The notes: generated by a model not told the origin, from the letters alone. A DNA stretch of 64,000 nt from Diprion similis (GCF_021155765.1 NC_060115.1:5870493-5934492), one strand, 5' to 3'. Shown: positions 1-13,051, counted from the stretch's first letter. Numbers and translations: made by a program.

Positions 1-1220
1 TGCAAACATGGCATTCTTCAGTACACTGCTGTTCGACCTATAACAACGTTGATTTCATTGTTAGTTGAACAGTCATTTTTTGTTTTCATTTATAGGGAGG
101 GCAATATATCAGAAAAAGTAGAATTTTTTCAGCATGAAATTAATGTGGTATTTTTACAACGAAAGGAATAGAAAAAGATGTGTTTCAATGCTGGTTGTAT
201 CCAAGAGACAACACCTTTCAATTCCTAGCTTAAAATCAAAAATTTTTCAAGATATACAAGTTGGTATTTTAAAAACAATTGCCATTCATTGAACTTGACA
301 CTTTTTATGAATTGCAGTATTTGCGAATTGAACGGAGTCTATGGCGAAGGTGAATTCAGAGGAAAGGTTGCTTTTCCGTACATGATTGCGTTCAACAATT
401 TATCACAATTCATAGCAATGTACTGTTTAGTATTATTTTATCGAGCGAATTCAGAGGCGCTAAGCCCAATGAAACCAATTGGGAAATTCCTCTGCATTAA
501 AGCTGTTGTGTTTTTCTCATTCTTGTAAGTTTCCTATAATAGTGATATTTTCAATTATTCAATATTGTTCAAATAATTCATATATCCATATAAATTTTCA
601 TTTGTTCCAGTCAAGGTGTGATTATAGCCTTTCTAGTATATTTTGATGTAATATCGAGCATTTTCAACACAGACAACACAGATGATATAAGAAATATTTC
701 ATCAAAGTTGCAGGATTTTCTAATTTGTATAGAAATGTTCCTGGCTGCTGTAGCTCATCACTACAGTTTCAGCTACAAGCCGTTTGTTAATTTAGCACAG
801 AGCCAAGTATGGTGGGATGCGTTTAGGTAAATGTTGAATATTGTGAATCTTGTGAAATAGATCAAACATTTGGGCAAATTGTGTTAATTCAAACTGTTTA
901 ACGCTTTCAGAGCAATGTGGGACGTTTCAGACGTTCATAATGACATTAAGGAGCATCTCGGAGTCGTAGGATCATCTTTGAGCCGTAGGATTCGCGGACG
1001 CAGTTCCTATCACCAAACCTGGGGCAGTGCAACTGAGCGCACATCTCTATTACCACAGGCACAAGTCCCATCAGCTCAAAGTGCACCAGCATCTTCATTC
1101 GTGGGATACAACACAAACGAAGCTGGTACAAGTGATGATAACTCCCAGGATTTTATTGCCGGCTTTGTTGACTTAAGCCCTGAAGTTCCAGAAAGCAATA
1201 ATCGTGCTATCAACACGTAA
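1..1220 (+). CDS. TMEM184C: TMEM184-family membrane protein (3' part, 4 exons)
   Basis: Partial gene entering from the left edge. I join exons 1-59, 318-524, 611-826 and 911-1220 (stop TAA); all joins keep frame at GT-AG sites. The visible protein begins [13 protein letters not shown] and continues with a hydrophobic segment around [15 protein letters not shown], a conserved [20 protein letters not shown] stretch, a further membrane segment, the [17 protein letters not shown] motif, and [15 protein letters not shown] before a soluble Ser-rich tail. This order is that of the TMEM184/OSTalpha family of seven-pass membrane proteins; the AMWDVSD and tail pattern (ERTSLLPQ) resembles TMEM184C best. 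Function in this family is poorly known; transport or trafficking roles are inferred by homology only. The N-terminal membrane segments lie outside the window. Confidence 0.88.
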
Positions 1221-1515
1221 ATAAAAGTATAACTACGAGTAACAAAGTTGGAGAGATGCGGTTCCATCGCTCAATATTATATACATGAAACTGAAAACTT
1301 GAAAAATGTCTAAATTCTTTAAAATCGGATGAAAATAAGCAGAATTTTGATATCCGCAATGATATATATTTTAATAAAATGTTATATATACCGACTCTGT
1401 CTAAATAGTAATATATGTGGCTCAGAACTTTCGTTACCTCAGGTGAAGAAAGTGGAGTGTAAGAGAAATATTTAAAGCAGGATAACAATTGATTCAAAAT
1501 GATTTTGTAAATATG

Positions 1516-1521
1516 AATAAA
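1516..1521 (+). terminator. Poly(A) signal for TMEM184
   Basis: AATAAA about 300 bp after the stop codon, in AT-rich 3' UTR sequence. It is the first canonical signal on the + strand after the gene and marks its likely 3' end. Confidence 0.5.
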
Positions 1522-1549
1522 CGTGATAAATATAAATATTTCTTTAAAA

Positions 1550-1898
1550 AACTTGTTTCTCGTTAAAATTTTTAGATATCTCCTTTTAGTAAATTATAAT
1601 TTAATACAGACTGGCAAAATTTACACCGCTCAAATCTGTTGATTTTCGTTCTTTGCCTAGTTAAAAATTTCATAAGTCCCGCCTCAGGAAATCTGTGTAT
1701 ATACTAAGCAATACAGAATAGCAAATATAGTACATTGGCAACATTAAACTCTTCTTTAAAATTCATCTTACTAATTATTCGGAGTTCCTTTATACTCCCT
1801 TCAATTGTAACTAACTAATTTCATGCGCAAAGTAGTAACAAAGACTAGGTTTCCCGCGACTTCCGTTATATAGTTTCTGTGGCGTACTTTCCTAATTA
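1550..1898. other. Intergenic spacer TMEM184 - thymidylate synthase
   Basis: AT-rich DNA with no convincing reading frame or repeat. Its right-hand end grades into the thymidylate synthase promoter. Confidence 0.5.
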
Positions 1899-1909
1899 TT
1901 GGCGCCAAA
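1899..1909. promoter_or_regulatory. E2F-type site upstream of thymidylate synthase
   Basis: The sequence TTGGCGCCAAA lies about 100 bp before the thymidylate synthase ATG. Read on the minus strand it contains TTTGGCGC, a perfect match to the E2F/DP consensus TTTSSCGC, and the core GGCGCC is palindromic. S-phase genes for dNTP synthesis are classic E2F targets, so the position makes a functional site likely; binding itself is inferred. Confidence 0.6.
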
Positions 1910-1994
1910 TGGCCACAGTAGAATCATTCGTCTACATATATGAGTGGTAGTAGAGATTTAATCCATACAAATCAATCTCTGGAAATTTGGTTGA

Positions 1995-3437
<1,443 letters not shown>

Positions 3438-3752
3438 CAGAACCGGTATACTGATCTCGTTCCTAGAATTTAAAAACTTGGAAAGTATCCAAATGAATAC
3501 CTAATGGGGCTAAAATCGTTGATGATATTCACATGAGAATTAGTATCTTTCTGTACATTATAATGTGTAATATATCGATGACATATCTTGCATGAAATTA
3601 TGTATATTGTTCGACGCAGTGATTGGGCTGGCAGCTAATGGGCAATATTTTATTTCCATTGTTATTCCTTTCCAAGATGTTCAAATAGTATTAACAAACT
3701 GCTAATGGAATCACGTGCTACAGTATATTCTTTCATGTATATTTTATTTCTT

Positions 3753-3776
3753 AATAAAAATTATATATTTAATAAA
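3753..3776 (+). terminator. Poly(A) signals for thymidylate synthase
   Basis: Two AATAAA motifs, 3753-3758 and 3771-3776, about 320 bp after the stop codon, within an AT-rich 3' UTR. The region 3438-4274 otherwise holds only 3' UTR and spacer; I see no gene in it. Confidence 0.55.
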
Positions 3777-4274
3777 CTCATTTCTTAATATGTATTAAGA
3801 CTTAGTGAAAATCACTCAAGTATACAAATCTCATTTCATAATTACATTTTACAATTACTTTGAATTATCTTGAAGAAGAGATACACCTTTAAAAAACCGA
3901 AGCACATGCGAACATACTGTAAGTATAACGAATCTCAAGTTTTCAAAATTACAGGTTTCATTGAACAGTAACCAAGTGTACGAATTTGATTAGCCCTTAC
4001 ATTATTAAAGACAGGAATTTAGAAACATAGATTGATCACGCTTGTGAAAATTAGTGACAATCCCCTCGGTGAAATTAAAATTGATACCTTGAGATGGAAT
4101 TACAAGTTTGGAGACTGACAGATCGCAGTTTAAATAAGGTCAAAACTTGAGGACAAATGTGTGATAAACCGTAATAAAAATTCCATAGCCATATGAGCAA
4201 ATTAAACAGATGATATTTCTGGACATTTTCGTTTCTCATCAACAATTCAAGCATTGCAGACAAGAGAACAAAGG

Positions 4275-5255
4275 CTAGCACATTTGGACGTCATTGGCCT
4301 GCGAAGTACTTAATTGGTGTAACTGTTGAGTGACTGCCAATGTGCCTCCTTCGCACACAGTTATTATGACCCAAATTACATCTGAAACAAACGTTCAAGG
4401 AAATTCACCAAAAGAGATCATTTTTCCCAAAATACTGTGAGATGTTTCCATGCGTTTCACAAGATACCAAATTTTTCAGCCAACGTTGAATCTTACCACC
4501 AAAGTAGGAGCCGGTTGGCGTTGCCATTCTCCATTTGCTTTGGTAAACTCCAGGTTGTGCCGGACTCACTAATTCCACGCTCAGCTCGAGTGTAGTCTTT
4601 GGTGCTACGCAAGGAACAGCGACAGGGCTGGAATCTCCCATTTTGACTCCGCCTGTATGCTGTAGACAAACTCCTTCAGGCCAAGCTTCAGTTCCTGTAT
4701 TTTGCACTTGCCAAGATTTGCGAAACTTTGTATTAGGAGGGACGGATTCACCCTCGCCAATGGTAGAGTCGCATATCAAACCCATTGAAGGTAGTTTGAA
4801 TGAGGATTCAAAATCAAAGTAGCTACATATTGCTGCTTGAAGATTCCTGTTGCAGAATTAAATACAGTCGAAAGAGTCATTTTACTTCATAGCTAAGACA
4901 ATGTTTACAAGCTGTAAGATGGGAGGAAACTTTATCTCATAAAGTGATAAGTTAAAGATTAATGGAGCGTTACAAAATACGGCAATTGAAATAATGAGGT
5001 TAGGTTTCTCTAGCGTCTCAGTTTCGCAAAGTTCCTGTGATTACACCTCTCATATATTTTTCCATAAGACGGCAGAAGTGCTGAGGAAGATTTTTACCAA
5101 TTATTCATATCCAAGAAAAAGGCTGCCGTTGCTTCGTTGAGGTGGCTACCAGCCAATAACCTCTGAAGCTGTTTCACCAGGTCATCTTTGTCCGTCGTAC
5201 CCAGACAGCTGAACTGTTGAAGCAAATTTTGATCGAATTCGTTGTCCACATCCAT
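4275..5255 (-). CDS. ILRUN: ILRUN (C6orf106) homolog: UBA-like plus FW domain
   Basis: Three exons on the minus strand, 5255-5098, 4846-4497 and 4381-4275, join in frame to 204 residues. The start ATG is at 5255 (MDVDNEFDQNLLQQFSCLGT). Residues ~1-65 match the UBA-like N-terminus of ILRUN (SCLGTTDKDDLVKQLQ ... FFLDMNNWNLQAAI), and ~75-185 the Nbr1-type FW domain (GEGESVPPNTKFRKSWQVQN, WPEGVCLQHTGG, GVYQSKWRMATPTGSYFGGD, VTQQL). Vertebrate ILRUN dampens antiviral and inflammatory transcription through IRF3 and p300/CBP; a similar role here is only inferred. It stops soon after the FW domain, lacking the long disordered tail of the vertebrate protein. It is head-to-head with the forkhead gene, 1.26 kb between start codons. 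Confidence 0.9.
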
Positions 5256-6511
5256 ATTTCTCTCCTTTTATTTACTCGATTAACCCATCAACAGTGTTAC
5301 GCAATTTAAAATGATGCACTCGTGTTATTTTCGTTTGACAATACCGAGGCTATAAATTTTTAATGTCATTCTTCACGCGACGTGACTGTGACGTTCGTTT
5401 CGTTTACCGTCTTGTCCTATCCAGTCCTGTCCTGTACTGTCCTCTATGCCTGTTTGCTTTACCTACTTCGCTGTCGAGCCGCAGGTTGGCCACACGACCC
5501 CTCGCGAGGTTTTCAACCGAGCTTTCGAAGCGAAAAAAAATTATTCGGGAAAAATCTCTTGCTCTGCGGCAAGTATCTACTTCTAATACTTTTCGAACAT
5601 GAGGCCGCAGCTTTTTTTTCTTACCAGCGACCAGGGTCGCTCATTAGGCAGTCAAAGGTCAAGGTGTTATCGCGCATGAGAGAAGCGTACCGAACAAATC
5701 ATTTGCGGGTGGGCATGAAGAAAAAAGTCAGAAGTATATTATGTTATATTCAGTTATATTTCCAAACGTTGAGATATGATCTTCAGAGATGGCAGCTTTG
5801 AAATCGACTTTTGCATGCAATGCAATGCTCCATTAAAATTGACTGAAACATATGTGATACTGTCAAATTAAAAGCGACGAGTAATGTAGAATAATTATAC
5901 CCCAATCAAAGTAAAAATTTCCTTGAAATTTCAATGATAAATACCCGCTCATTGTACTTTCTTACCGATTAAAAGGCGAACTGTTGAAAATACAGATTTC
6001 TGCTGCAGTGCGAGTAAATGCACAACGAGTTGCAGAATACGAGACGTAGGCGCGCTCGGTTCGCCTACACACGTTGCGCATGATCCGTAAGTACGCGCCG
6101 CGCAAGAGAAGAAATACGAAACAACCGACAGTCGAGTAAGAAGTCCAGGGTGCATGCGGATGATATTAAAGCGCGTCGATGGTGTTAAGAAAAGAAGAAA
6201 CGCTTACGTGTTTTTAATCAGTAGACTGTAAAATCTTTGTCGCGTACCGTTAATGAACGGTGAAAAAAATAATTTCACACAAATAAAATCCGGGTTACAA
6301 TTGAAGAAACGAAATGGCATTCTCGTAGCAATTATTGTCACTAGTTGAAGTTGAAACTTGATACAGTGCTCCGCGGCCGATATACAGATATATACATATA
6401 TATATATATACAAATATATAATTATAAATATCCCCTAAAATATAAGCTAATTATAATTCGGTTGTACGTATAATTGATCAAGATTAATAAGAAAAACTTT
6501 GGGAAATATTT
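5256..6511. promoter_or_regulatory. Divergent intergenic region ILRUN / forkhead
   Basis: Contains the 5' regions of two divergent genes. Open frames at 5363-5801 are not supported by codon use, splice context or family similarity. A TATA-like CTATAAATT occurs near 5349, and a (TA)n run precedes the forkhead 5' UTR near 6395-6420. No clear conserved operator was recognised. Confidence 0.4.
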
Positions 6512-9500
6512 ATGATGATCGGACCGTCGTCGGGAACGAGTGGCGGGATGCCAAATCGAGAGACAACCGAATCGTCGGTTGTGAGAGCCAAAAGAAAGTT
6601 CTTCGACGATTTGGACCTGGATCATTTTTGCGACGACAGCTGCCAAAGCTGTAATAAACGTTATCATTTAACCGAACTGTCTTCGAACGGCATTCAGGGT
6701 ATTTACGGGGGTTCTTCGTCGACAATTTCAAGCGAAAAATCAGTATCCCCGTCCGTAACATACGTGCCGAACGCAGGTATCTCACCGATGTCGTCAGAAG
6801 AAATTTCTAGCTCCGGTTCGATGGCGAGACTTGAGGTTTTGGTGGTCGACGGTAACTGGGACGAATCGAGTATGAGCACAAACTTGACAAGTTTGTCCAG
6901 CCACCATTCAAACGTTATAAATTCGTCCGTTCTCTCCGACATCCAATCACTGCAGGATAATTACGGGACGATGCCTAATTGGAACACGGTGAACGCACCA
7001 AGTGCGAACAACGTTAATCAGACGCCCGAAGTATTCGTACCCCAGAATATGCAGCCTGCCGAGGATCAGGAAAATGGGAATTTGTCCTGGCTACTGGATT
7101 TTAAACTCGACTCACTGATCGAGGTACCAGAAGAAAAATTATCGGATCTTGGCTCGCGAGAGAATGAAAATGGTAATTTTTTAACAAAGTGATATCCTGA
7201 CCTATTTTTTTTTTTTTTGATTGTCTTTTTGTTTTTGTGTTTCTTTATATTTGTATTCGTTATTGTAATCAGTCGGTCGCTTAGAATTTTTGTCCTCCAT
7301 AACGGTCACTCAAAGTGTGGAATGTTTGGCTCTTCACAGAAGTAAAACACATTGAAGCAAAAAATAATTTCTCGCTAAATTTGTTTATTAAGATATTGCA
7401 AAAGGTGAATGATACACACCGCAGCGACATATTATAGTCAATCGAGACCACGGTGTGATCCATCCAGCAGCTTTTCTATCAGAAAAGATCGAGGGGAACT
7501 ACGAAGCATTTTGCATTACCACGGAAGGACTTCAAATCTTATTTCAGTCTTTTCATTTGAAAATAAATTCGCGCGCGTGGAGAAGTGCATAACATGTATA
7601 TTACTGCTTTGATAATCACCGTTAAGATATTTAATCCGCACATGTACCGATGAGCCCCGAACGAAATGTATGAAACGATAATAAACATCAACGTTGCAAT
7701 AAAAACCCGCTCAAAAATTGACGAGAAAAATTCTGTACTCTTTGAAAAATCGCGTGCAGGTGTGTCGAACGTCTGCAGCAATAGATTTACGGCGAACAAG
7801 ATGAGCACCGGATCGCCGTCGTCGTCGGGTTCGGTGTCTAGCTTCGTGCACGAGATCAGAAGACCCTACACTCACGCCGGGCTTTCCTCCGGGTCCGGAA
7901 ATTTGCACGGACATGTACAAAATGAAACAAAATCATCGTCGCCCAACAATTACAACGCGGTAAATGAAGCTCGAAATTTGGGAACGGGTCGTTATGGTGG
8001 TCCGAAGAAACCGCCTTTTACCTACACCGAACTGATAGAGCACGCATTACAAGAACGGGGAGAACTGACGGTCTCTGCGATCTATCAATGGATTTCGTAA
8101 GTGTACCATACATTGTTAGTGTTGTTGTTGTTATTATTATTATTATTACTAGTAGTCTGCTAATTTGTGTTTTATGTTGATACTCGAGCGCTACTATGTA
8201 ATATGCGCAGCATTGAATCGGATAAAATGTGAACAATAGACTGGTAATATCCTCCTAATGATGATACATATCATCATATCTTGAAAACCGACAATTATTA
8301 AGCTTTTACGCTGTTGTGAATCACAGATTATGAGACATCTGTAAGAACACAAAACTGGTGTGAGAGTAAATAACAAGATCGATATTGTAATTTTCATTTC
8401 ACATCTATGCTATATTTTATTAATATATTTGAAGGAAAGAGACTTGGACGAATATAATATATAATACAGCATATATGTGATAATATAACGTGACAATATT
8501 TTTTATCCGCTTTACACTCAAAACATTATCACGTGAATTATGTGTTTTTTTTTGTTTTTTTTTCGTTTCTATCATTACATGTGTCGTTTTTATTTTACAC
8601 TAAATGTCGCATAGCTTTAGCTATCTTCTACGAGAAAACGATTTGTTCGCTGGCACGGTGCAGTTACGCGATCGAGGGGCAAGCATCACGGCTCGGTTAG
8701 TCGAGGATGGTACTACTTGGTACCGGTACTACTACCACCACTGTGCACCCCTTTAACCCGAAGGCTTGGTACCACCTGGTACAAGTAAATCCCACCCTGG
8801 TCCCCTTCTCATCCCTTAGTCGAGCTTGGATTTGTTCGATCCACCTCGAGCATTCGAAAGTTACGATTTGCGCATTTTCCTCCGCGACTCCTTACGACGG
8901 TATAAGAGTTGTACTTGAAAAACAAACACATATAAAGAGGGTTGTGTCAGGTGAATGATGAATTCAAATTTTCAAGTAACAATCTCAAATTACATTGTGC
9001 AAAATCTGGGCTTCGTTTGCCAGTGGATGGAATCGAATATGGCACCCTGTTAAAGATTTTGGCTCGCCAAGTCCAGATTTCGATTAGGAATTTAATTTTA
9101 TACTAGCTATATGAGATATTTACAAAACACGATATCAGCACGAATAAATAAGTAAAGCTTTTTTCAAACGACGCGAATTTACATACGTGTTTAATCTTAA
9201 CACAAGGCGTAATATTGAAACCCCAATAAACGGAAACCGATGAACTCTTTCGATTATATTAGTTTTAATGCAAAATCAAGATCTCGGATTGGGGAGTTTG
9301 TTTAAGTCAACAGGAGATCGTGGATGCTGGAGAAGTAACAAGGCTCGAGGTTACGGGATAGATTGTCATCTCGATTGGCAATATAACGAAAGCCAAAAGG
9401 TTGTAGATACATGACAGGAGGTGCTCGGGGTAGCTGATAACGTTTAAAAATCGAGTTTATCAGCCTTTCGAACGATTATTTCTCTATCTTGTATGCGACA

Positions 9501-11492
9501 GATGGCTTGGATCACCTGCCCTCGATAATTGATTACCGTTTTCAAATATATTGCCGCAATGAGTATACACGACAGGATAAACTACAAACCACCGATAGAT
9601 GAGCCTGTAACATCTATATACATAGTTACACATACCTGCGCAATATCAGTGAGGTATGTATGTGTAACTAAAAAAAACTACACATACGTATAAAAGATCA
9701 AAGTATAGATACACAACGAATCAATTTATTCGAAGAATTGTTAAAAAACTTCATTTTTATCGTTGGACATCACTGAAGTTTAAAAGAAAATACTGACCAT
9801 TGATGTTATGTACGATTCGCCCGCGTGAAAAGCACGTGCATCGACACGCGACAATAAGAGGGCCCACAACAAAGATCCATATTAGTAATTGCCGAACGCG
9901 TAACCGACCGTGACGTCCCGGTACGAGATCAAGCAGGTGTAGGACAGGTAAAGGAAATTACATTCAGAATCGGCTACGCGCGGTACAAGGGTGATTTTCC
10001 GAACGATTAAAGTGGGGACCAGGGACCAGCGACCAAAGGGGGTGCTAGCGTGTGCCTGTCGCTTCGAAAGACCCTTCTGCGCGGTTTGACGCCCCTAAAA
10101 AATCCCGAGGAAAGGAACTTGTGAAAGAATCCTTGAAAGGTTCGACGAACTCGGTCGCTGATTCATGCTGGATCCAATGAAGTTATGCTTTTTCCAATGC
10201 AATACGATTTCGAATTCGAAATGAATATTACAATTTTCTGTAACAGGTTTTTCTGTATTAAATGTGTTGATTTTAGTTTCTAATCTCTTATTTTTTGTTT
10301 CAGAGAACATTTCCCTTACTACAAAAGCAACGATGATCGTTGGAAGAATTCTGTGCGGCACAATTTATCGATAAATCCTCATTTCCGTAAAGGGTCGAAA
10401 GCACCTCACGGAGCCGGCCACCTCTGGGCAATAGCTAATCGAGGAGAGACAAGACCTCGACAAATAACACCGACGAGTGGCGGTACTTTGACGCGGCAAT
10501 TCGTAGCGAAAAACGAGCAAGACAATAGTTATCGAAAAAGCAGCAATAATTTACGGTAAGTGTTGTTGAACGGAGTTTGATGTGAAAAATGAATTGAAGA
10601 AAATGGTCGTAAGATTTTGAAAAAATTTTCTATCATTGAAGTGTTGAGAATTTTTATTGTTCGTATATCTTTAAAACACGATTGCAGGTCTCAGCTGATC
10701 AATCAGGTTGTTACAATGGACGAGATTGCGGCTGCGACAGCAAGTATTCAGCAACCCGAAGAAACTAGCGAAGTAATTAACACTGTCACTCTGGAGCATT
10801 GCGCTGAGCAAATACTTAGCGGGATAAAAAGGGAAGTTGAGGTGCAATACCTTGTGCCTATGGTTATACCGAATAACGGGGAACACAATCCTATTCAACA
10901 AAATCAGCAGAATGGTCAATTGGAGCAACACTATCACCTCAAAGAAACAGGTAAATAGAAGAAGGAACCATTTAAACAAACTAAGTAGCGATATCCAAAA
11001 GTTATTATAAAAATATAAGTTTCTAGAAAAGAAGTACGAATCCCTTCCACTGTATACCTCAAATATTGTCTTTCCTCAGACTTTTTAAACCCGGTATCGA
11101 AAGAAGTGGTGGCAGAAGAGTGTGGGCTAATTGGCGAGGGTTATCTGGTAACGGACTTGAATCCAACAACTCTAGGGCTGAATATGGTGGAATCAGAAAC
11201 CATTACGCCAGAGAATCTTTTCGGTGAAGAACTGAGCTTCCAGTTTTACGAATTAACATCGCCGTCACAGCTGCAGTCAGCCTGACACACAGAGAAGGGA
11301 AAAATCCGTATAATTTTTCTGGAAGAATCGTGGATCCAGGACGTTCAAATGGTGGATAACTTTGATACTGGTTTGTCCTTGAAACAAGGGGATCTCTCGG
11401 TAACTCCAAATTCTGAACTCAAGGATTTAACTGCCTGCACAGACATAGCGGATAATCAAAACACAATGTGCATTTTAAACAATAAGAGCTGA
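6512..11492 (+). CDS. Divergent forkhead-box transcription factor
   Basis: Exons 6512-7172, 7760-8096, 10304-10555, 10688-10950 and 11080 onward. The ATG at 6512 is the first after an in-frame TAA at 6488. Read straight through, exon 5 stops at TGA 11283-11285 (572 residues). If a 69-nt intron-like segment (11224-11292) is removed, the frame continues to TGA 11490-11492 (618 residues). Residues ~303-377 form a forkhead winged helix: KKPPFTYTELIEHAL, the recognition-helix segment WKNSVRHNLSINPHF, and GAGHLWAIANRG, split by the 2.2-kb intron 2. The N-terminus is Ser-rich, with an NLSWLLDFKLDSL motif near residue 190. WKNSVRHNLS recalls FoxN, but the wing (FRKGSKAPHGAGHLW) fits no standard class I can name, so the subclass stays open. 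Nuclear DNA binding is expected. Confidence 0.88.
8097..10303 (+). other. Forkhead intron 2 (2.2 kb)
   Basis: Begins GTAAGT and ends TTTCAG, interrupting the forkhead domain within the helix 2 coding region. It holds a 48-bp hairpin (9623-9670) and otherwise no recognisable gene. Large introns in developmental regulators often carry enhancers, but nothing here proves that. Confidence 0.7.
9623..9670. repeat. Imperfect hairpin in forkhead intron 2
   Basis: Arm TAGTTACACATACCT (9623-9637) pairs with the reverse complement of 9652-9670, which has an extra four-base ACAT unit; the loop is about 14 nt. It could be a small MITE relic or a structured RNA element; there is no evidence for a microRNA. 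Confidence 0.5.
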
Positions 11493-11787
11493 TCGTCAAG
11501 TATCCTCAATTCACTTTACTTTACCTCTGGCGCAAACAACGGTCTGTTATTTATTTAAATATTTAATATCATAGCTGATTTGTAAAGTATGTTAATCAGC
11601 TTATTTCCATTCTCATTCGTAGCCAAACCAATGCGTCGTACAGTGCCTGGATGTGTCTTGAAACATAATTTATTATTAAATATTACTATGATGGTTTCTC
11701 CTAGTCCCTACAAAAAACTGTGTGTAATGTTTTTGTATTAGCAAAGGAAATATAATATAACATTTACAATTTCGCAGATGCTTCAAA

Positions 11788-11793
11788 TTTATT
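11788..11793 (-). terminator. Poly(A) signal for mL64 (minus strand)
   Basis: TTTATT on the + strand reads AATAAA on the minus strand, about 80 bp beyond the mL64 stop codon. The short 11493-11871 spacer lies between two convergent genes and holds only their 3' UTRs. Confidence 0.5.
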
Positions 11794-11871
11794 AAATACA
11801 AACTCCTGTTACCGCATTTCTTGTCAGTCTACGTATTGACTTTCATTGATTTCTGTACAACATTTCAGGAA

Positions 11872-12789
11872 TCATTCAGCATCTTTATCAACTTCACTAT
11901 CTTGACTCTTATTTCCTTTCGTTTTCTCCTGATTTGATTTAGCGATCTTGGCCAACAATTTCTGTTGTCTGGCTTCTTTTTTAGCTAACTTCTGCTGTTT
12001 TTTATCCGCTTTGTCCTTCTGAGCAAGCACCTCCTTGAATCTCGCATCATTGGGATTTATTTTGAAGCCAAAATGCCGTCTGACCTCTTCTATCAGGCGT
12101 TCCTTTCTCTCCCTGGCTGCCAACATCTCCGCTTCTTTCTTAGCTACTTTGGCATTCAGGTCCGCGATCCATTTATCAAGTTTCTTTAGATTTTGACCTA
12201 CAGCTTCATCCCTATGTCATGAAAATAAAAAAAGTAATTCTGATAACAACATGCAGCTTTCAGGTACAAAATTTTCATTATCGATTGCATTCATAACCAA
12301 AGTGCATTACCTGGCTCTGATACTTTCTGCCAATTCAATATTCTTCTTGGCAATCTTATCCCACATATCATGAATTGTTTCTGGATATAAGAGTGATTCA
12401 TATTCCTTCCTATCTGCAACTTCGTCCTTCGTCGGCCAGGCGATTCCAATAGGTACATCACTAGCCTCCATACCATACCTTCCAACCATTCTTCGCTTAT
12501 ATCTAACTGAGGTGTGAAAAGATTGTATTTCATCATATTCAGGACGCTTGTCAAACAAGATGTTTCTGTGCGAAGCATTAAGCCTGGACTTGTTTCGCTT
12601 CTGCTCAATTTCTTCCTCGGTCAAACCTGGGGTGCCTTTGGGTACTAAGTAGAATTGCTCATTCAGTGTTTCAATATCAAGATCATCTTTCTTCGACACT
12701 TCCTCGGCCTTTGTTGCAGCGAATCTTCTTGAAAAAACTCTTGGTAGCAGGGAAACGACGTTCCCGTTACGAGATAACATCACGTTCAT
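11872..12789 (-). CDS. GADD45GIP1: Mitochondrial ribosomal protein mL64 (CRIF1/GADD45GIP1)
   Basis: Two minus-strand exons, 12789-12311 and 12211-11872, give 272 residues. The N-terminus (MNVMLSRNGNVVSLLPRVFS, then RRFAATKAEE) looks like a mitochondrial presequence. The body contains SRLNASHRN, the conserved RRMVGRYGMEASDVPIGIAWPT region with a Tyr/Gly-rich turn, YPETIHDMWDKI, and a long charged helix rich in Lys/Glu/Gln predicted to be coiled coil. This is the layout of CRIF1, a subunit of the mitoribosome large subunit near the exit tunnel; the vertebrate protein also supports membrane insertion of OXPHOS proteins. It is head-to-head with the MOV10-family gene, only 262 bp apart. Confidence 0.9.
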
Positions 12790-13051
12790 TTTTCACCGTC
12801 TCTCAACACGGCGACGTCGTAACTTTCACAAGGATTCTAACCTAAGTATCTAACCTCAAAAAAGCAGGTTATGACACCAACAGCAGATCTTCAATGGCAA
12901 GTGTTGATAATCAGTTCACTGTTATTCTCGTATCATGGAGATTGAGATATTTCATGTTTTCATAGATATTTGTTATACTGTCTAGTTTGATATTAACTAT
13001 TAATTTATTATCAAGAGCATCAAGTTTTGATTTTCTACGATTCTGTAGACA
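12790..13051. promoter_or_regulatory. Compact bidirectional promoter mL64 / MOV10-like
   Basis: Only 262 bp separate the two divergent ATGs (12789 minus, 13052 plus), so transcription start sites and 5' UTRs of both must lie here if exon 1a of the helicase is used. The sequence is AT-rich without an obvious TATA box. Confidence 0.5.

Noticed and set aside
5363-5801. Overlapping + strand open frames of 79 and 139 codons upstream of the forkhead gene
   Set aside because: Low-complexity translation, no domain, no supported splice sites, and it lies in the divergent promoter region.
8707-8958. 83-codon frame in forkhead intron 2
   Set aside because: Arises from a repetitive GGTAC/CCACC-rich stretch; no protein-like conservation and inside a good intron.
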